Positions 48,298 through 57,579 of a DNA stretch of 64,000 bases are shown in pieces. Origin of the DNA: Conyzicola nivalis_A (GTDB lineage: Bacteria; Actinomycetota; Actinomycetes; Actinomycetales; Microbacteriaceae); assembly GCF_040548875.1 (NCBI RefSeq), contig NZ_JBEPSJ010000005.1, positions 1 through 64,000 on the forward strand, written 5' to 3'. Position 1 is the stretch's first letter; every line of letters begins with the position of its first letter. The notes beneath the pieces are model-generated. The model did not search any database, was not told the DNA's origin, and was given only the letters and a program-made list of their open reading frames with translations. The position numbers and the translations under genes are program-made.

Positions 48298-49539
48298 GTG
48301 GCCCCCGGCAAGAGCGCCGCGGTCTCCCATGTGGGGAAGATCCGCGCCAACAATCAGGACAGCGGCTACGCCGGTGAATACCTGTTCGTTGTTGCCGACG
48401 GGATGGGCGGCCACGCAGGCGGCGACGTCGCATCCGCCATCGCTGTAAAGCGCATCATCGAGACCGACCGTCAGTTCGTCTCCGGCAGCGACGCCGAGTT
48501 CGCGCTGCACACGGCTCTCACCGCCGCGAACGCGCAGCTCGCCGAGACGGTCTTCGACCACTCCGAGCTCACCGGAATGGGTACGACGGTGAGCGGGCTG
48601 ATCCTCGTCAACGGCCAGGTGGTGATCGCCCACATCGGCGACTCCCGCATCTATCTGCTGCGGGAGGGCGAGCTCACCCAGGTCACCGCCGACCACACCT
48701 TCGTGCAGCGCCTCGTCGACAGCGGCCGCATCACCGAGGAGGAGGCCGCGGTGCACCCGCGCCGCTCCGTGCTGATGCGCGTTCTCGGCGACGTCGACGC
48801 CACACCCGAGATCGACACCTCGATCATGGCCACGCAGCCCGGCGACCGCTGGCTGCTCTGCTCCGACGGCCTCAGCAGCTACGTCTCGCACGACAAGATC
48901 TTCGCCGCGATGAGCACGATCGACGATGCGGACGCCGCCGCCGAGCGCCTCGTGAAAGAGGCCCTCGACCAGGGCGCCCCCGACAACGTCACCGTCGTGC
49001 TCGTCGACATCGACGAGTCGGGCACTTCGGCCCACGTGCCGCCGCTCACCGTCGGTTCTGCCGCCAGCCCGCTCGTCTTCGACGGCGACACCGCGCGCAA
49101 GCCGCTGCGACTTCCCGCGCTGCTGCTGCACCCGCTCAAGGTCACCAAGCCCGACGACTCGCACTTCGAACCGGAGTCTGACGGATATCTCGACGAGCTG
49201 ATCCTCGAAGACCGGCGACGCGCCAAGCGCCGCAAGGTCATCTGGCTGGTGGGTCTGATCCTGATCATCCTCGCAACCCTGGCCGGTGCGTTCGCCGCGT
49301 ACCAGTGGACGCAGACCCGGTTCTACGTGGGACAGAGCGAGGGCAACGTCGCGATCTTCCAGGGCGTGCAGCAGGGCATCGGGCCGATCAGCCTGTCCAC
49401 CGTGTACCGCACCACCTCCATCGACCTCGACGACCTGCCGAGCTACATGCGCGACACCGTGGAAGCCACCATCAACACCTCCGATCTGAGCGATGCCGAG
49501 CGCATCGTCGACCAGCTGTCCGATGTCAGTTCCCAGTAG
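48298..49539 (+). CDS. pstP: PP2C-type serine/threonine phosphatase PstP
   Basis: A 413-residue membrane phosphatase that reverses phosphorylation by PknA and PknB. The cytoplasmic PP2C domain has AAVSHVGKIRANNQDSGYAG, the metal-binding VVADGMGGHAGGDVAS, GTTVSGLILVNGQVVIAHIG, DSRIYLLREGELTQVTADHT and CSDGLSSYVS, plus APDNVTVVLVD. A basic stretch (RRRAKRRKV) precedes one membrane segment (IWLVGLILIILATLAGAFAA), and about 80 residues lie outside. The GTG at 48298 gives the usual N-terminus. It overlaps rodA by 17 bases. Confidence 0.96.
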   Translation: MAPGKSAAVSHVGKIRANNQDSGYAGEYLFVVADGMGGHAGGDVASAIAVKRIIETDRQFVSGSDAEFALHTALTAANAQLAETVFDHSELTGMGTTVSGLILVNGQVVIAHIGDSRIYLLREGELTQVTADHTFVQRLVDSGRITEEEAAVHPRRSVLMRVLGDVDATPEIDTSIMATQPGDRWLLCSDGLSSYVSHDKIFAAMSTIDDADAAAERLVKEALDQGAPDNVTVVLVDIDESGTSAHVPPLTVGSAASPLVFDGDTARKPLRLPALLLHPLKVTKPDDSHFEPESDGYLDELILEDRRRAKRRKVIWLVGLILIILATLAGAFAAYQWTQTRFYVGQSEGNVAIFQGVQQGIGPISLSTVYRTTSIDLDDLPSYMRDTVEATINTSDLSDAERIVDQLSDVSSQ

Positions 49540-50956
49540 CCCCACCGCGCCCACCGCCGCGATCGGCCACCCGATCGAGGCGGGCCAACGCGCCACCTTC
49601 ACGAACACGATCCGGCTGAAGCTGCGCGTGCCGGCGCGGCTGCGCAACCTCGAGCTGTTGCTGCTGATCTTCGCCAGTCTCATCAACGCGAGCGCCATCT
49701 GCCTCGTGCAGCTGGGTGCGCTCGGCGAGATCGACTCGAGTCTGCTCACCTTCGGCCTCGGCCTCGCCGTTCTGACCTTCGCGATGCACACCGTCATGCG
49801 TTTCGTGGCGCCCGACGCCGATCCGTTCATCCTCCCGGTGATAACGGTGCTCAACGGCCTCGGCATCGCCATGATCTACCGCCTCGACATCGCCGACGGC
49901 CTCACCGGCTGGGAGGCGGCGGGGATCCGGCAGATCGTCTGGACCGCGATCGCGATCATCCTCGCCATCGTCGTGCTGCTCGTCGTGCGCAACCACCGGG
50001 TGCTCCTCCGGTACCGCTTCGTGTCCATGTTCACGGGCATCGCACTGCTGCTGCTCCCGCTCCTTCCGTTCATCGGCTCCGAGCGCTTCGGCGCCCGCAT
50101 CTGGATCGACGTCGGCCCCTTCTCGTTCCAGCCGGGCGAGCTCGGCAAGATCGCCCTCGCGATCTTCTTCGCCGGCTATCTCGTCACCGCGCGCGACTCG
50201 CTCTCAATGGTCGGTACCAAGTTCCTCGGCATGACCTTCCCGCGCGCCCGCGACCTCGGCCCCATCCTCATCGTCTTCGTCGCCTCGATGGGCGTCCTCA
50301 TCTTCCAACGCGACCTCGGAACCTCGCTGCTCTACTTCGGGCTGTTCCTCGTGATGATCTACGTCGCAACGGGCAGGGCGAGCTGGATCATCCTCGGCCT
50401 CACCCTCTTCCTGGCGGGTGCTCTGGTCGCGAGCCAGACACTCAGCTACGTCAACGGGCGCTTCGCCGCCTGGCTCGACGCCTTCAACCCCGAGATCTTC
50501 GAGCAGAACGGCGGCAGCTACCAGCTGGTGCAGGGGCTCTTCGGCCTGGCGAGCGGCGGGCTGATCGGGTCCGGGCTCGGACAGGGCAGGCCGGCCATCG
50601 TGCCCCTCGCCGAGAGCGACTACATCATCGCCAGCCTGGGTGAGGAGCTCGGCCTCATCGGGCTCTTCGCGATTCTCGCGATGTACCTGCTGTTCGTCTC
50701 GCGCGGCTTCCGCATCGGGTTCGCCGGTCAGGACGACTTCGGTCGCCTTCTCGGCATCGGGCTCTCGTTCGTCATCGCCCTGCAGGTGTTCATCGTCGTG
50801 GGCGGTGTCACGCGGGTGATCCCGCTGACGGGACTGACAACGCCGTTCCTCGCGGCCGGCGGATCGTCGCTGGTCGCCAACTGGATCATCGCCGCGCTGC
50901 TGCTGCGGCTGTCCGACACTGTACGAAACCAACCGAGGGCGGTGATCGAAGAATGA
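49523..50956 (+). CDS. rodA: SEDS-family peptidoglycan glycosyltransferase RodA
   Basis: A 477-residue polytopic membrane protein of the SEDS (FtsW/RodA/SpoVE) family, which polymerises glycan strands together with a class B penicillin-binding protein. Signature sequences are FQPGELGKIALAIFFAGYL, FQRDLGTSLLYFGLFLVMIY (with the catalytic-type aspartate), GLGQGRPAIVPLAESDYI and AEELGLIG-like GEELGLIGLF, and the end GGSSLVANWIIAALLLRLS. About 10-12 hydrophobic segments are visible. The ATG at 49523 is inside the end of pstP, and the stop overlaps pbpA (ATGA), so all are translated together. PbpA, encoded next, is the expected partner. Confidence 0.96.
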   Translation: MSVPSSPTAPTAAIGHPIEAGQRATFTNTIRLKLRVPARLRNLELLLLIFASLINASAICLVQLGALGEIDSSLLTFGLGLAVLTFAMHTVMRFVAPDADPFILPVITVLNGLGIAMIYRLDIADGLTGWEAAGIRQIVWTAIAIILAIVVLLVVRNHRVLLRYRFVSMFTGIALLLLPLLPFIGSERFGARIWIDVGPFSFQPGELGKIALAIFFAGYLVTARDSLSMVGTKFLGMTFPRARDLGPILIVFVASMGVLIFQRDLGTSLLYFGLFLVMIYVATGRASWIILGLTLFLAGALVASQTLSYVNGRFAAWLDAFNPEIFEQNGGSYQLVQGLFGLASGGLIGSGLGQGRPAIVPLAESDYIIASLGEELGLIGLFAILAMYLLFVSRGFRIGFAGQDDFGRLLGIGLSFVIALQVFIVVGGVTRVIPLTGLTTPFLAAGGSSLVANWIIAALLLRLSDTVRNQPRAVIEE

Positions 50957-52407
50957 ACAAGGAACTCAAACGCGTCAGCATCGTCGTGCTGCTGATGTTC
51001 GTCGCGCTGTTCACCTCGAGCAGTGTCATCCAGGTCGTCGCGGCAGACGAGCTGCGGGCCGACGCCCGCAACACCCGCACGACGCTCGACAGCTTCTCGA
51101 CCAAGCGCGGGCCGATCCTCGTCGACGGAGTGCCGATCGCCCAGTCCGACCCGGTCGACGGCGACGTGCCATACCAGCGCGTCTACTCCAACGGGCCGCT
51201 GTACGCGCCCGTCACCGGGTACTTCACCCTGAACCAGGGCACCACCGGCATCGAGGGCGCCCTCAACGACACCCTGAGCGGAACCTCCAACGCGCAGTTC
51301 TTCGACCAGATCAACCGGCTCTTCACCGGGGCGACGCCCACCGGCGACGCGGTCGAGCTCACCATCGACGGCGGCCTCCAGCAGGTGGCGTGGGACGCGC
51401 TCGGCGAGAACGCCGGCTCGGTCGTCGCCCTCGACCCGAAGACCGGCGCGATCCTCGCCATGGTGTCGAAGCCGTCGTTCGACCCCAACCTGCTCGCCGT
51501 GCACAACACGCCGCAGGTGCTCGAGACCTACGACGCCCTCACCGCAGACCCGGCCAAGCCCCTCGCCAACCGCGCGATAGCCGGCGACCTCTACACGCCC
51601 GGATCCGTGTTCAAGCTCGTCGTGGCATCCGCCGCCCTCGCGAGCGGCAGCTACACGGCCGACAGCGAGTTCCCGAACCCGCCCAGCCTCACCCTGCCCG
51701 GCAGCAGCTCGGTCATCACCAACTCCGAGGGCGGCGCCTGCGGCGGCGCGCCGACGGTGACGATCGCGACCGCGTTCCGGCTCTCCTGCAACATCCCCTT
51801 CGCCGAGCTCGGCCTGGCACTCGGCTACGACGCGATCGAGAAGCAGGCGGCCCTGTTCGGCTTCGGCTCGAGCATGGACGTGCCGATGAGCACCACCCCC
51901 AGCGTCTACCCGCAGACCGAGAGCGACGCCCAGCTGATGCTGTCGTCGTTCGGACAGGCCAGCGTGCGCGTGACGCCGCTGCAGATCGCCATGGTCTCCG
52001 CCGCGATCGCGAACGACGGGGCGCTGATGCAGCCCACGCTGATCGAGAGCATCCTTGCTCCCGACCTGACAGTCAAAGAGACCCTGCAGCCCACTGTCTA
52101 CAACACTCCGATGACGAGCGAAACGGCGGAAACTATGACGCAGATGATGACCAGTGCGGTGTCCAACGGTGTCGGCGGAAATGCAAGAATTAGCGGAGTC
52201 AACGTTGCAGGCAAGACCGGCACAGCAGAGACCGGTCCGGGCGAGCCGTACACCCTCTGGTTCACAGGGTTTGCGCCAGCGGAAGATCCAGAAGTCGTCG
52301 TCGCGGTGGTCGTCGAGAACGGTGGTGGCCTCGGCCAGTCCGGGTTCGGAAATTCGGTCGCAGCTCCAATCGCAAAGAAAGTACTAGAGGCGGTGCTAAA
52401 CAAATGA
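50953..52407 (+). CDS. pbpA: Class B penicillin-binding protein PbpA (transpeptidase)
   Basis: A 484-residue monofunctional transpeptidase with an N-terminal membrane anchor (RVSIVVLLMFVALFTSSSVI). The penicillin-binding domain has the catalytic serine motif LYTPGSVFKLV, the second motif RLSCNIPFAELG (SxN) and the KTG motif in NVAGKTGTAETGPGEPYTLW. The N-terminal half has the dimerisation-type domain of class B enzymes (RKRGPIL-like STKRGPILVDGVPIA). Overlaps rodA and pknA by 4 bases each. It cross-links the glycan made by RodA; in mycobacteria PbpA is a PknB substrate. Length is normal. Confidence 0.96.
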   Translation: MNKELKRVSIVVLLMFVALFTSSSVIQVVAADELRADARNTRTTLDSFSTKRGPILVDGVPIAQSDPVDGDVPYQRVYSNGPLYAPVTGYFTLNQGTTGIEGALNDTLSGTSNAQFFDQINRLFTGATPTGDAVELTIDGGLQQVAWDALGENAGSVVALDPKTGAILAMVSKPSFDPNLLAVHNTPQVLETYDALTADPAKPLANRAIAGDLYTPGSVFKLVVASAALASGSYTADSEFPNPPSLTLPGSSSVITNSEGGACGGAPTVTIATAFRLSCNIPFAELGLALGYDAIEKQAALFGFGSSMDVPMSTTPSVYPQTESDAQLMLSSFGQASVRVTPLQIAMVSAAIANDGALMQPTLIESILAPDLTVKETLQPTVYNTPMTSETAETMTQMMTSAVSNGVGGNARISGVNVAGKTGTAETGPGEPYTLWFTGFAPAEDPEVVVAVVVENGGGLGQSGFGNSVAAPIAKKVLEAVLNK

Positions 52408-54086
52408 GACCCACCAGTGGCCTCACTTTCGGGGGCAGATACCAACTGTCGAGTCGCGTTGCGATCGGCGGTATGGGCGAAGTCTGGCAGGCGACCGACC
52501 TCGTCATCGGACGTACCGTCGCGATCAAGATCCTCAAGGACGAGTACCTCGGCGACCCCGGGTTCCTCGAGCGCTTCCGCGCCGAGGCGCGCCACGCCGC
52601 CCTCGTCAACCACGAGGGCATCGCCAATGTCTTCGACTACGGCGAAGAGGAGGGCAGCGCCTACCTCGTGATGGAGCTCGTCCCCGGCGAGGCGCTCAGC
52701 GCGATCCTCGAGCGCGAGCGCGTGCTGTCGACCGACCGCGTTCTCGACATCGTCGCGCAGACCTCCTCTGCACTCTCCGCCGCCCACGCAGCGGGGCTCG
52801 TGCACCGCGACATCAAGCCGGGCAACCTGCTCATCACACCCGACGGCCGCGTCAAGATCACCGACTTCGGAATCGCGCGCATCGCCGACCAGGTGCCGCT
52901 CACCGCGACCGGTCAGGTCATGGGCACCGTGCAGTACCTCTCGCCCGAACAGGCGAGCGGCCGCTCCGCGTCTCCCACCACCGACATCTACTCGCTCGGC
53001 ATCGTCGCCTACGAGGCCCTCGCCGGCCGACGTCCGTTCACGGGCGAGTCGCAGGTGGCGATCGCGATGGCGCAGATCAACGAGACGCCCCCCGAGCTGC
53101 CGGTGACCATCTCCGAGCCGGTGCGCAACCTCGTGTACTCGTGCATCGCGAAGAACCCCGCCGACCGTCCCTCCTCGGCCGCGCATCTCGCACGCGCCGC
53201 CACGGCGCTGCGCCGCGGCGACGTGTCGGCGGCCGCCGTCGCCGTGCCCGGCATCCTGGGCAGCGGATCTCTCGCCGCGACCGCGGGCGCCAACTACGGC
53301 CAGACGCAGGCGACCACCCGTCTGCTCGATGCGACAGACCCGGCGACGACCGCCGCCATCCCGGAGCAGAGCTCCAAGCGCAACCCATGGATGTGGCCGC
53401 TCATCATCATCGTGTCGGTGCTCGCCGTCGCGCTCATCGCCGTGATCATCTCCCTCGTCGCGAGCCCCGACGACGAGAAGCCGGTCGAGACGCAGACGAA
53501 GACATCGTCGAGCGCTCCTCCGACGTCGGCTGCTCCCACCACCCCTTCCGCCGCGCCGCCCGTCGTCGTGAACGAGGCAGACCTCATCGGCGCCACCGAG
53601 TCGCAGGTGCGCGAGCGTCTCACCGCCGTCGGACTCCTGCTCGAGACCCGACTCGGCGACGCCGCACCGTCGGCCTCGGAGGTCGGACTCTCCTACGCCG
53701 TAAGCCCGACCGGACCGGTGCCCGCAAAGTCCACCGTCGCCGTCACCTTCTACGGTCCGGTCGCCGCACCGCCCACCGCCCCGCAGCCGTCGCCCGTCGC
53801 CGGCCCGCAGGGCGACCAGGTCGCCGGCACGACGGTGAACGTCTCGTGGTCGCAGTACGCGGGATGCCCCGCCGGTCACAACCTCACCGGATATACCTTC
53901 ACGGTGGGCGGCGGCGGAACGATGGTCAGCCCTCCGGCCAACCCGGTCGGTGCCGGCGTGACCGCGATGTCGATCAAGCTGCCCGACAACCCGGGCACCG
54001 TGACCGTCAGCTACTTCGTCCAGTGCAGCGACATCCAGTCGCCCCCGTCGGCCGCCACGAACATCACGGTCGTAGCCGCACCGTAG
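52404..54086 (+). CDS. pknA: Serine/threonine protein kinase PknA
   Basis: A 560-residue receptor-like kinase. The kinase domain (about residues 10-275) shows the glycine loop AIGGMGEVWQATD, the lysine in VAIKILKDEYL, the catalytic loop HRDIKPGNLLI, and DFGIARI with the activation loop GTVQYLSPEQASG. One membrane segment (WPLIIIVSVLAVALIAVIIS) follows a juxtamembrane linker. The extracellular part contains a PASTA-like module (LIGATESQVRERLTAVGLLL) and a beta-rich C-terminal domain (TVNVSWSQYAGCPAGHNLTG) resembling a fibronectin-type fold, longer than in mycobacterial PknA. Overlaps pbpA by 4 bases. It phosphorylates cell-wall and division proteins. Confidence 0.94.
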   Translation: MRPTSGLTFGGRYQLSSRVAIGGMGEVWQATDLVIGRTVAIKILKDEYLGDPGFLERFRAEARHAALVNHEGIANVFDYGEEEGSAYLVMELVPGEALSAILERERVLSTDRVLDIVAQTSSALSAAHAAGLVHRDIKPGNLLITPDGRVKITDFGIARIADQVPLTATGQVMGTVQYLSPEQASGRSASPTTDIYSLGIVAYEALAGRRPFTGESQVAIAMAQINETPPELPVTISEPVRNLVYSCIAKNPADRPSSAAHLARAATALRRGDVSAAAVAVPGILGSGSLAATAGANYGQTQATTRLLDATDPATTAAIPEQSSKRNPWMWPLIIIVSVLAVALIAVIISLVASPDDEKPVETQTKTSSSAPPTSAAPTTPSAAPPVVVNEADLIGATESQVRERLTAVGLLLETRLGDAAPSASEVGLSYAVSPTGPVPAKSTVAVTFYGPVAAPPTAPQPSPVAGPQGDQVAGTTVNVSWSQYAGCPAGHNLTGYTFTVGGGGTMVSPPANPVGAGVTAMSIKLPDNPGTVTVSYFVQCSDIQSPPSAATNITVVAAP

Positions 54087-54149
54087 GGCGGTTGCCAAGG
54101 TTCCAGCGGATACACTGACAGAGAAAATTAGCCAACCGGGAGATAGTTC

Positions 54150-55862
54150 GTGACTGAAGGCGTAGCCCAGACTGTACGCCTGCTCGCAGGCAGGTATCAG
54201 GTCGGCGACCTCATCGGCCGCGGCGGCATGGCCGACGTGCACGTCGGCACCGACTCCCGTCTCGGTCGGCGCGTGGCGATCAAGCTCCTCAAGCCCACGC
54301 TCGCCACCGACCCCGCCTTCCGCAGCCGCTTCCGACGCGAGGCGCAGGAAGCGGCCAAGATGGCGCATCCGACCATCGTCCGAATCTTCGACGCCGGCGA
54401 GGAGACCGTCGTCGAAGACGACGGTGCCGAGGTGCAGGTTCCGTTCATCATCATGGAGTTCGTCGACGGCCGACTGCTCAAGGACATGATCGCCGAGGGG
54501 CCGCTCGACCCCGCCGAAGCCGTGCGCATCATCTCGCAGGTGCTCACCGCCCTCGAGTACTCGCATCGTGCAGGAGTCGTGCACCGCGACGTCAAGCCTG
54601 GCAACATCATGGTGACCTCCAACGGCCAGGTGAAGGTCATGGACTTCGGCATCGCACGCGCGATCTCCGACTCCTCGGCGAGCATCGCCGAGACCAGCAC
54701 CATCGTCGGCACGGCGCAGTATTTCTCCCCGGAGCAGGCGCGCGGCGAGGCAGTCGACGCCCGCACCGACCTGTACTCCACCGGCATCGTGCTCTTCGAG
54801 ATGCTCACCGGTCGCGCCCCCTTCACGGGAGACAACCCGGTCGCCGTCGCGTACCAGCACGTCAACCAGCAGGCGCTGCCGCCGAGCGCCGCGAACCCGC
54901 GCGTCTCGCCAGCCCTCGACGCCGTCGTGCTGCGCGCCATGGCGAAAGACCGTTTCGAGCGCTTCCAGACCGCGGGAGAGTTCCGCATCGACGCGGAGAC
55001 CGCGGCCCAGGGCGCGATCCCGGCCCGCAAGTCGACCAAGCCGGCCGACTTCAACGCCACCCTCTTCGGCGTCAACCCGAATGCCGTCGTCGGCACCGAG
55101 GCCACTTTCCGTCAGCTCAATGTCGACCAGAACGACCGCATCCCCCGCACGCAGAACCGGCCCCCCGTGGCCTGGATCTGGGGCGGAGTCGTCGTCATGA
55201 TCGCGATGATCGTCGCGGTCGTGCTGTGGACCCTCAGCCTCACCGAGCAGTCGACGTCGTACACGCAGAACGTCGCCATCCCCGTTCCTACCGTCGTCGG
55301 CACGACGTGGGAAGAGGGCTCGGCCGCCATCACCGACGACAAGCTCGTCTCTGTGCGTGTCGACGAAGCGAGCGCCGAGTTCCCGGCCGGCGTCATCGTG
55401 CGCACCAAGCCGGAGGCCGGCGTCACCGTCAGCCCCGACCAGGAGATCACCGTCTACGTGTCGAGCGGCGCGGAGACCGTCAAGGTCCCGCAGATCGTCA
55501 ACAAAGACCAGGCGGCAGCGGCGGCAGACCTCGTCGCCGCCGGCCTCACCGCCGGCGAGCCGACGCCCGCCTACTCGGCCAGTCTCAAGGCGGGCATCGT
55601 CGTGTCGTCGGTCCCGGCCCCCGGCGAGTCCGTCCCGCAGGGGACCGCCGTCGCTTTGACGGTCTCCAACGGCCTCGTGCAGATTCCGGATGTCGCGGGG
55701 CAGGACGTCGGTGCCGCGACGACCGCTCTCACCGCCATGCAGTTGACGGTCAGCACCGACCCCGACCGCGCGTGTTCCGGCGGCAAGGTCTCGGCCCAGT
55801 CGCTCAAGGGCGACGCTCCGCAGAAGTCCGCCGTCACCATCAAGTACTGCGCGAAGCCGTAA
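54150..55862 (+). CDS. pknB: Serine/threonine protein kinase PknB with PASTA domains
   Basis: A 570-residue receptor kinase. The kinase domain has DLIGRGGMADVHVGTDSRLG, the lysine in VAIKLLKPTL, HRDVKPGNIMV, DFGIARAI and the activation loop with threonines (STIVGTAQYFSPEQARGE). One membrane segment (WIWGGVVVMIAMIVAVVLWT) separates it from three PASTA repeats (starts near VPTVVGTTWEEGSAAI, VPQIVNKDQAAAAADLV and IPDVAGQDVGAATTALT), which in relatives bind muropeptides or lipid II; most mycobacterial proteins have four. The GTG at 54150 has GGGAG upstream. It lies 63 bases after pknA and closes the block. It converges with the glutamine amidotransferase gene. Confidence 0.95.
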   Translation: MTEGVAQTVRLLAGRYQVGDLIGRGGMADVHVGTDSRLGRRVAIKLLKPTLATDPAFRSRFRREAQEAAKMAHPTIVRIFDAGEETVVEDDGAEVQVPFIIMEFVDGRLLKDMIAEGPLDPAEAVRIISQVLTALEYSHRAGVVHRDVKPGNIMVTSNGQVKVMDFGIARAISDSSASIAETSTIVGTAQYFSPEQARGEAVDARTDLYSTGIVLFEMLTGRAPFTGDNPVAVAYQHVNQQALPPSAANPRVSPALDAVVLRAMAKDRFERFQTAGEFRIDAETAAQGAIPARKSTKPADFNATLFGVNPNAVVGTEATFRQLNVDQNDRIPRTQNRPPVAWIWGGVVVMIAMIVAVVLWTLSLTEQSTSYTQNVAIPVPTVVGTTWEEGSAAITDDKLVSVRVDEASAEFPAGVIVRTKPEAGVTVSPDQEITVYVSSGAETVKVPQIVNKDQAAAAADLVAAGLTAGEPTPAYSASLKAGIVVSSVPAPGESVPQGTAVALTVSNGLVQIPDVAGQDVGAATTALTAMQLTVSTDPDRACSGGKVSAQSLKGDAPQKSAVTIKYCAKP

Positions 55863-55877
55863 CGGCCCGCGGAACGG

Positions 55878-56516
55878 TCAGTCGATCGTGACGAGCGGAG
55901 AGAGGCCCTTGGCCGTCTCTGCGGCCTCCGGCAGCCCGGCGACCGCGAGCCAGTTGCCCACCATGCGGTAGCCGCCTTCGGTGAGCACCGACTCCGGGTG
56001 GAACTGCACGCCGTAGATCGGCAGTTCGACGTGCTTGACGCCCATGATCACGCCGCCGTCGGTGCGCGACGTCACCTCGAGCTCGCTCGGTACCGTGCCG
56101 TCGACGATGGCCAGCGAGTGGTACCGGGTCGCACGGAACGGCTGGGGAACTCCCGAGTAGAAGCCGCTGTCGTCGTGCTCGATGAGCGACGTCTTGCCGT
56201 GCATGAGCTCGTCGGCGTGGGTCACGGTGGCGCCCATCGCCTCCGCGATCGCCTGATGGCCGAGGCAGACGCCGAACAGCGGCTGTCCCGACCGCATGGC
56301 GGCCTTCACGATCGGGATAGAGACACCCGCCGCAGCGGGTGTGCCGGGACCGGGAGAAAGCAGCACGGCGTCGAAGTCCGCAATGTAGGACGCCGCGTCA
56401 TCCGCCCCGAAGGAATCGTTTCTCACCACGGTGGTCTCGGCGCCCAGCTGCAGCAGATAGCCGTTGAGCGTGTAGACAAAGCTGTCGTAGTTGTCGACAA
56501 CGAGTACTCGGGTCAT
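55878..56516 (-). CDS. pabA: Glutamine amidotransferase of anthranilate / aminodeoxychorismate synthase (TrpG/PabA)
   Basis: A 212-residue class I glutamine amidotransferase. It shows VLVVDNYDSFVYTLNGYLLQ, the oxyanion loop LLSPGPGTP, the nucleophile cysteine in FGVCLGHQAIAEAMG, and the histidine-glutamate pair in YGVQFHPESVLTEGG. These define the TrpG/PabA group, which passes ammonia from glutamine to chorismate for tryptophan or folate synthesis. In actinobacteria this position between pknB and the sortase gene is conserved and often annotated pabA or trpG; which pathway it serves cannot be decided here. The ATG at 56516 overlaps the stop of the upstream small membrane protein gene by 4 bases. 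Confidence 0.93.
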   Translation of the reverse strand: MTRVLVVDNYDSFVYTLNGYLLQLGAETTVVRNDSFGADDAASYIADFDAVLLSPGPGTPAAAGVSIPIVKAAMRSGQPLFGVCLGHQAIAEAMGATVTHADELMHGKTSLIEHDDSGFYSGVPQPFRATRYHSLAIVDGTVPSELEVTSRTDGGVIMGVKHVELPIYGVQFHPESVLTEGGYRMVGNWLAVAGLPEAAETAKGLSPLVTID

Positions 56517-56671
56517 TCGCCTACCGTCACTTCCGGGGGTACAAAGAGTTCGTTCACGAGCGGGAACACCCAGACGACCAGGGCCGCGAGCACCGCCGCG
56601 ACCACGACCGTCGCGGTGATGATCCGCACCCACAGGGGTCCGGGCAGAAGTCGCCACAGGGCTGCGTACAT
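56513..56671 (-). CDS. Small single-pass membrane protein
   Basis: A 52-residue protein, mostly one membrane segment (ITATVVVAAVLAALVVWVFP) with a short aromatic N-terminus (MYAALWRLLPGPLWVR) and an acidic C-terminus (NELFVPPEVTVGE). It overlaps the sortase gene by one base (TGATG) and the amidotransferase by four, so it is translated with both. Small proteins at this position are conserved near pknB in actinobacteria; the function is unknown. Confidence 0.8.
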   Translation of the reverse strand: MYAALWRLLPGPLWVRIITATVVVAAVLAALVVWVFPLVNELFVPPEVTVGE

Positions 56672-57489
56672 CAGTTGCCTCCTGCCTCTACGAGCGTAGC
56701 AATCTCGGCGGGCGGCCCGCCGGCGCGTGGGAACCAGGTCTCGAAGACGCCGTACGCGATCACGCGTTCCGCCGATGAGAAATACGGATGACAGCTGGTG
56801 AGAGTGATCACCCTGTCGGTCGCGGCCATTCCGGCGACCTGGGGAACGGGCTCGAGCACGCCGACGCCGGTCGGTCGCACATACTCCGTGCCGCGGTACA
56901 CGTACTGGTACCAGCCGTCTTCGGTCTCGACGTAGATGCTGTCTCCGACGAGGAGGGTGTTGATGTCGTGGAAGGGTGCGCCGTAGGTGGTGCGGTGGGC
57001 GGCGATGGCGAAATTGCCCACCTCGCCCGGCATCTGCGTCTGCGGGTAGTGGCCGACACCCGTCTTGCGGTTGTTCAGCACGTTGAAGCCCACACCCTCG
57101 GCGATGGGCCGGCGGTAGTCCGCGCCGAGGCGGGGCACGATGAGGTTCGCGAACGACTCCGCCGTCGCGGGCCTCGCCGCGATCACGGGCTCGCCGGGGT
57201 CGACGGGGGCCGCTGGCGCCTCCGCCGTGGCGGTCGGGTCGGGGGTCGCGGCGACGTCGGGCGTCGACGTCGCGGGGGCGTCGTCCCACTTCTCGGCGAG
57301 CTCGTTCGCCGCGGAGGTCTGCTCTGCGCCGACGATGATGTCGTTGAGCCAGACCTGCCAACCGAGGAACAGCAGCACCAGCACCCCGGCGGTGACGAGG
57401 AGCTCGCCGAGCACTCCCACGAGCGACAGCTTCGCGCGGCGCGGACGGCGCGGCGCGGCCTCCTCGCGAAGGGGCTCGAGCTCGGACAT
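56671..57489 (-). CDS. Class E sortase
   Basis: A 272-residue membrane-anchored transpeptidase. A cytoplasmic Pro/Arg-rich tail precedes one membrane segment (LLVTAGVLVLLFLGWQVWLN); an Asp/Thr/Pro/Ala-rich linker follows. The catalytic domain has the histidine in FAIAAHRTTYGAPFHDINTL and the cysteine in VITLTSCHPYFSSAERVIAY, followed by RVIAYGVF; the TLTSCHPYFS pattern is typical of class E sortases. These attach LAXTG-type surface proteins to peptidoglycan. No substrate gene is adjacent. The gene starts the minus-strand operon and is divergent from crgA. Confidence 0.93.
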   Translation of the reverse strand: MSELEPLREEAAPRRPRRAKLSLVGVLGELLVTAGVLVLLFLGWQVWLNDIIVGAEQTSAANELAEKWDDAPATSTPDVAATPDPTATAEAPAAPVDPGEPVIAARPATAESFANLIVPRLGADYRRPIAEGVGFNVLNNRKTGVGHYPQTQMPGEVGNFAIAAHRTTYGAPFHDINTLLVGDSIYVETEDGWYQYVYRGTEYVRPTGVGVLEPVPQVAGMAATDRVITLTSCHPYFSSAERVIAYGVFETWFPRAGGPPAEIATLVEAGGN

Positions 57490-57579
57490 CCCTTGAGTCT
57501 ACGGCCCGGGTTCTCTGTATTCGCCTGCCAGCAGGGGCCCTACAACGGGGCCCGGCCGTTTCACGATAAGATTTTTGCC

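Noticed and set aside
52098..54860. 920-codon minus-strand open frame opposite pbpA, pknA and pknB
   Set aside because: Shadow of three certain genes; no domain, no ribosome-binding site and biased composition.
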